From Clostridia bacterium (GTDB taxonomy: Bacteria; Bacillota; Clostridia; Christensenellales; DTU072), in contig JAQVME010000078.1 in the NCBI GenBank assembly GCA_028703745.1, positions 1-6,588 on the forward strand: DNA of 6,588 bases, written 5' to 3'. The position numbers and the translations under genes are program-made. This document shows positions 5,344 to 6,588 of this stretch, one piece after another. A model generated the notes under the pieces. That model was not told the origin of the DNA, did no database searches, and saw only the letters and a program-made list of their open reading frames with translations. How positions within the stretch are numbered: the first letter of the stretch is position 1; each line of letters begins with the position of its first letter.

Positions 5344-5766
5344 TTATTTTCTTAGTCCCAGTTCGGCAATGATGGCTCTGTAACGCTCGATTTCGTTTGT
5401 TTTCAGATAGCCGAGAAGATTCCTTCTTTGTCCTATCATCTTAAGCAAACCTCTGCGCGAGTGATGATCCTTCTTGTGGACCAGCAAATGCTGGTTCAAG
5501 TGAGTGATTCTTTCGGTGAGCAGAGCTATCTGCACCTCGGGAGAACCGGTATCCTTCTCCGATCTTCCGAATTTTGCAATAACCTCAGCCTTTTTGCTTG
5601 GCTTGGGATCTTCTGCTACAACTTCGGGTGTCGCAACTTCAGTCGATACAACTTCAGGTGCCGCAACTTCGGTCAATTCAGCTTCAGGCGCAACTTCGGG
5701 TGCCGCAGCCTCGGCTACAATGTCTTGCGCTGCTACTACAGCGTCCTTCTCTGTCAGATTTTCCAT
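5344..5766 (-). CDS. rpsO: 30S ribosomal protein S15 with a long acidic N-terminal extension
   Basis: S15 binds 16S rRNA at the central-domain three-way junction and helps form an intersubunit bridge. Residues about 57-140 are a full, ordinary S15, with FGRSEKDTGSPEVQIALLTERI (66-87) and the rRNA-binding HKKDHHSRRGLLKMIGQRR (97-115). The protein is 140 residues against a usual 88-89. The extra first 55 residues hold 14 Asp/Glu and only 2 Lys, and are rich in Ala, Pro and Val, with a ten-residue repeat (LTEVAAPEVV at 31-40, STEVATPEVV at 41-50) and a degenerate copy before it. The start at 5766 has AGGAGG 7 bases upstream. No ATG, GTG or TTG lies in frame near the normal S15 start, so translation through the extension seems required. 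It is probably disordered. Its function is unknown; shielding S15 before assembly, or a docking tail, are guesses. Confidence 0.96.
   Translation of the reverse strand: MENLTEKDAVVAAQDIVAEAAAPEVAPEAELTEVAAPEVVSTEVATPEVVAEDPKPSKKAEVIAKFGRSEKDTGSPEVQIALLTERITHLNQHLLVHKKDHHSRRGLLKMIGQRRNLLGYLKTNEIERYRAIIAELGLRK
5618..5677 (-). repeat. 30-bp tandem repeat inside rpsO
   Basis: Units 5618-5647 and 5648-5677 match at 26 of 30 positions. Two of the four differences are synonymous; the others give Ser/Leu and Thr/Ala. A third, more diverged copy is recognisable around 5691-5720. The unit length is a multiple of three, so copy number can change without breaking S15. Confidence 0.85.
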
Positions 5767-5852
5767 GATCCAACCTCCTAATAATGTTTTTATTCACCGT
5801 AAAGCAAAGAAAGAAATCTTTAGGAGCGAATCCTTACCTTGCAATAGGTATC
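5767..5852 (-). promoter_or_regulatory. rpsO leader with two small hairpins, candidate S15 autoregulatory region
   Basis: The predicted leader is about 85 bases. Near its 5' end are two adjacent small stems: TACCT/AGGTA (5835-5850, 6-base loop) and AGGA/TCCT (5822-5834, 5-base loop), with a repeated AGGAT. S15 represses its own mRNA through varied leader structures in several bacterial groups. I see no complete match to a known S15-binding leader, so this is a location and not an identification. Confidence 0.3.
5774..5779 (-). promoter_or_regulatory. rpsO ribosome binding site
   Basis: AGGAGG on the minus strand, 7 bases before the ATG at 5766. It is what places the S15 start upstream of the acidic extension. 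Confidence 0.88.
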
Positions 5853-5858
5853 CTTTAT

Positions 5859-5887
5859 AAGATATCACATTAATATTTTTTTGTAAA
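5859..5887 (-). promoter_or_regulatory. Candidate rpsO promoter
   Basis: TTTACA (5887-5882) and TATCTT (5864-5859) on the minus strand are 17 bases apart, matching consensus at five and four of six positions. A run of seven A within the spacer and AT-rich flanks fit a strong ribosomal protein promoter. A nearby TATAAA (5859-5854) would need a 22-base spacer from the same -35. Confidence 0.45.
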
Positions 5888-5896
5888 GAATATTAA
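5870..5896. repeat. AT-only inverted repeat between the GLUG gene and rpsO
   Basis: TTAATATT (5870-5877) and AATATTAA (5889-5896) are exact reverse complements with an 11-base loop. It begins about 20 bases past the GLUG gene stop but has no GC pairs and no T tract on that strand, so it is a poor terminator. It overlaps the candidate rpsO promoter. Confidence 0.4.
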
Positions 5897-5915
5897 CGCA
5901 ACTATTTTGTCTTGC

Positions 5916-6588
5916 TCAAACGTCCCATTCGTCTTGTGTTGTACTACCGAAAGTCGCGCTGTATTGTCCGAAGGTCGCTTCGTCGTTCTGATTGCCGCAG
6001 GCGACTGATACAAAATCCGCTGAAGGCACTATCCTTTCGTAACGGCAGTCGTTTATGACACCCGAAAGAGCGTGAAAACCGACAAAAGCGCCCCTGTATT
6101 CGGTGCCGGGCAAAAGCAGCTCCTCGTCGAAAGAGGTCTCAAGCTCGGTTATGAGATAGCTTTCCGTCACACTGCCATTATTGTATCCGGCTATGCCGCC
6201 AGTATACATATCTCTGCTTTCGTAGACCATCTCTACGGTGATGTACGACGCCACTTCACAGTTGATTATTACACCGTCGGTGTCGTTGTAAGCGGCCAAC
6301 CCTCCGACATATAAATGCGTATAAGAACTCAGCGAACTGGAAACGTTTATGACGGCTTTGCCCGTGGTATCCGCTATTTCGTCAGTGTATTTAATACCTA
6401 AGTTTAGGTTCCTGATTGTGCCCTGATTGTACCCCACAAAACCCACATAGCCTGAATTCTCGCTTGTTATTGACATTCCGAGAACGGAGTATCCGTTGCC
6501 GTCTAGTATGCCTGTGAACGGTGAGTTAGAGTCAACACCTATCGGTGTCCACTCCTCCGTAAGAGTTATGTCGTTAGTCAAAATATAG
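5916..6588 (-). CDS. GLUG-repeat surface-type protein, C-terminal part, cut by window edge
   Basis: The frame is open to the right edge and encodes the last 223 residues of a longer protein. The fragment begins YILTNDITL and continues with WTPIG...PFTGILDGNGYSVLGMSI, the typical lead-in to GLUG repeats in bacterial cell-surface and adhesin-like proteins. Four GLUG-like units follow at about fragment residues 47-64 (YVGFVGYNQGTIRNLNLG), 93-111, 128-146 and 164-183. The composition is acidic and rich in Gly, Thr, Ser and Tyr, as in exported beta-solenoid proteins. The protein stops at DEWDV with no LPXTG motif or C-terminal membrane anchor, so any anchoring or SLH domains must lie in the missing N-terminal part, or the protein is secreted or truncated. 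An internal TTG near 6581 is not a credible start, as the repeat motif runs straight through it. The ligand and function cannot be told. Confidence 0.85.
   Translation of the reverse strand, partial: YILTNDITLTEEWTPIGVDSNSPFTGILDGNGYSVLGMSITSENSGYVGFVGYNQGTIRNLNLGIKYTDEIADTTGKAVINVSSSLSSYTHLYVGGLAAYNDTDGVIINCEVASYITVEMVYESRDMYTGGIAGYNNGSVTESYLITELETSFDEELLLPGTEYRGAFVGFHALSGVINDCRYERIVPSADFVSVACGNQNDEATFGQYSATFGSTTQDEWDV

Overview
The window looks like chromosomal DNA of a low-to-mid GC Bacillota, most likely a clostridial lineage. This rests on strong AGGAGG ribosome binding sites, the rpsO-pnp gene order, the clostridial style of the stand-alone LUD protein, and a GLUG-repeat surface protein. 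I cannot name a genus. Most of it is housekeeping and metabolic sequence, and I found no clear new multi-gene system. The unusual material is an altered ribosomal protein S15, a repeat-rich intergenic region, and a promoter/hairpin/small-ORF arrangement.

Layout, left to right. Positions 1-1202 (minus strand) hold the first 400 codons of lepA (elongation factor 4); its C-terminal part lies beyond the left edge. A 143-bp divergent intergenic region carries a lepA promoter and an opposite promoter for a plus-strand unit. That unit encodes a 200-residue LUD-domain protein (1346-1948), then a glycerophosphodiester phosphodiesterase family protein (1969-2703), then, behind a hairpin and probably its own promoter, a 34-residue single-pass membrane protein (2778-2882). 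Positions 2883-3032 contain no gene but several nested inverted and direct repeats built around TGTCA, resembling a decayed dispersed intergenic repeat. A compact bidirectional terminator (3033-3057) then separates the converging units.

The right half is read on the minus strand: a GLUG-repeat protein entering from the right edge (5916-6588), then rpsO (5344-5766), then pnp (3080-5164). rpsO and pnp form the conserved ribosomal protein S15 / polynucleotide phosphorylase pair, with a hairpin terminator and a candidate pnp promoter between them. There is a GC-rich hairpin directly next to the pnp ribosome binding site.

The most notable point is that rpsO encodes 140 residues rather than the usual 88-89. 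An acidic Ala/Pro/Glu/Val-rich extension of about 55 residues is fused in frame to the N-terminus. It contains a 30-bp tandem duplication and is translated from a strong ribosome binding site. Functionally, lepA, rpsO and pnp concern translation and RNA turnover. The LUD and GDPD genes are probably co-transcribed, but nothing in the sequence fixes a shared pathway.
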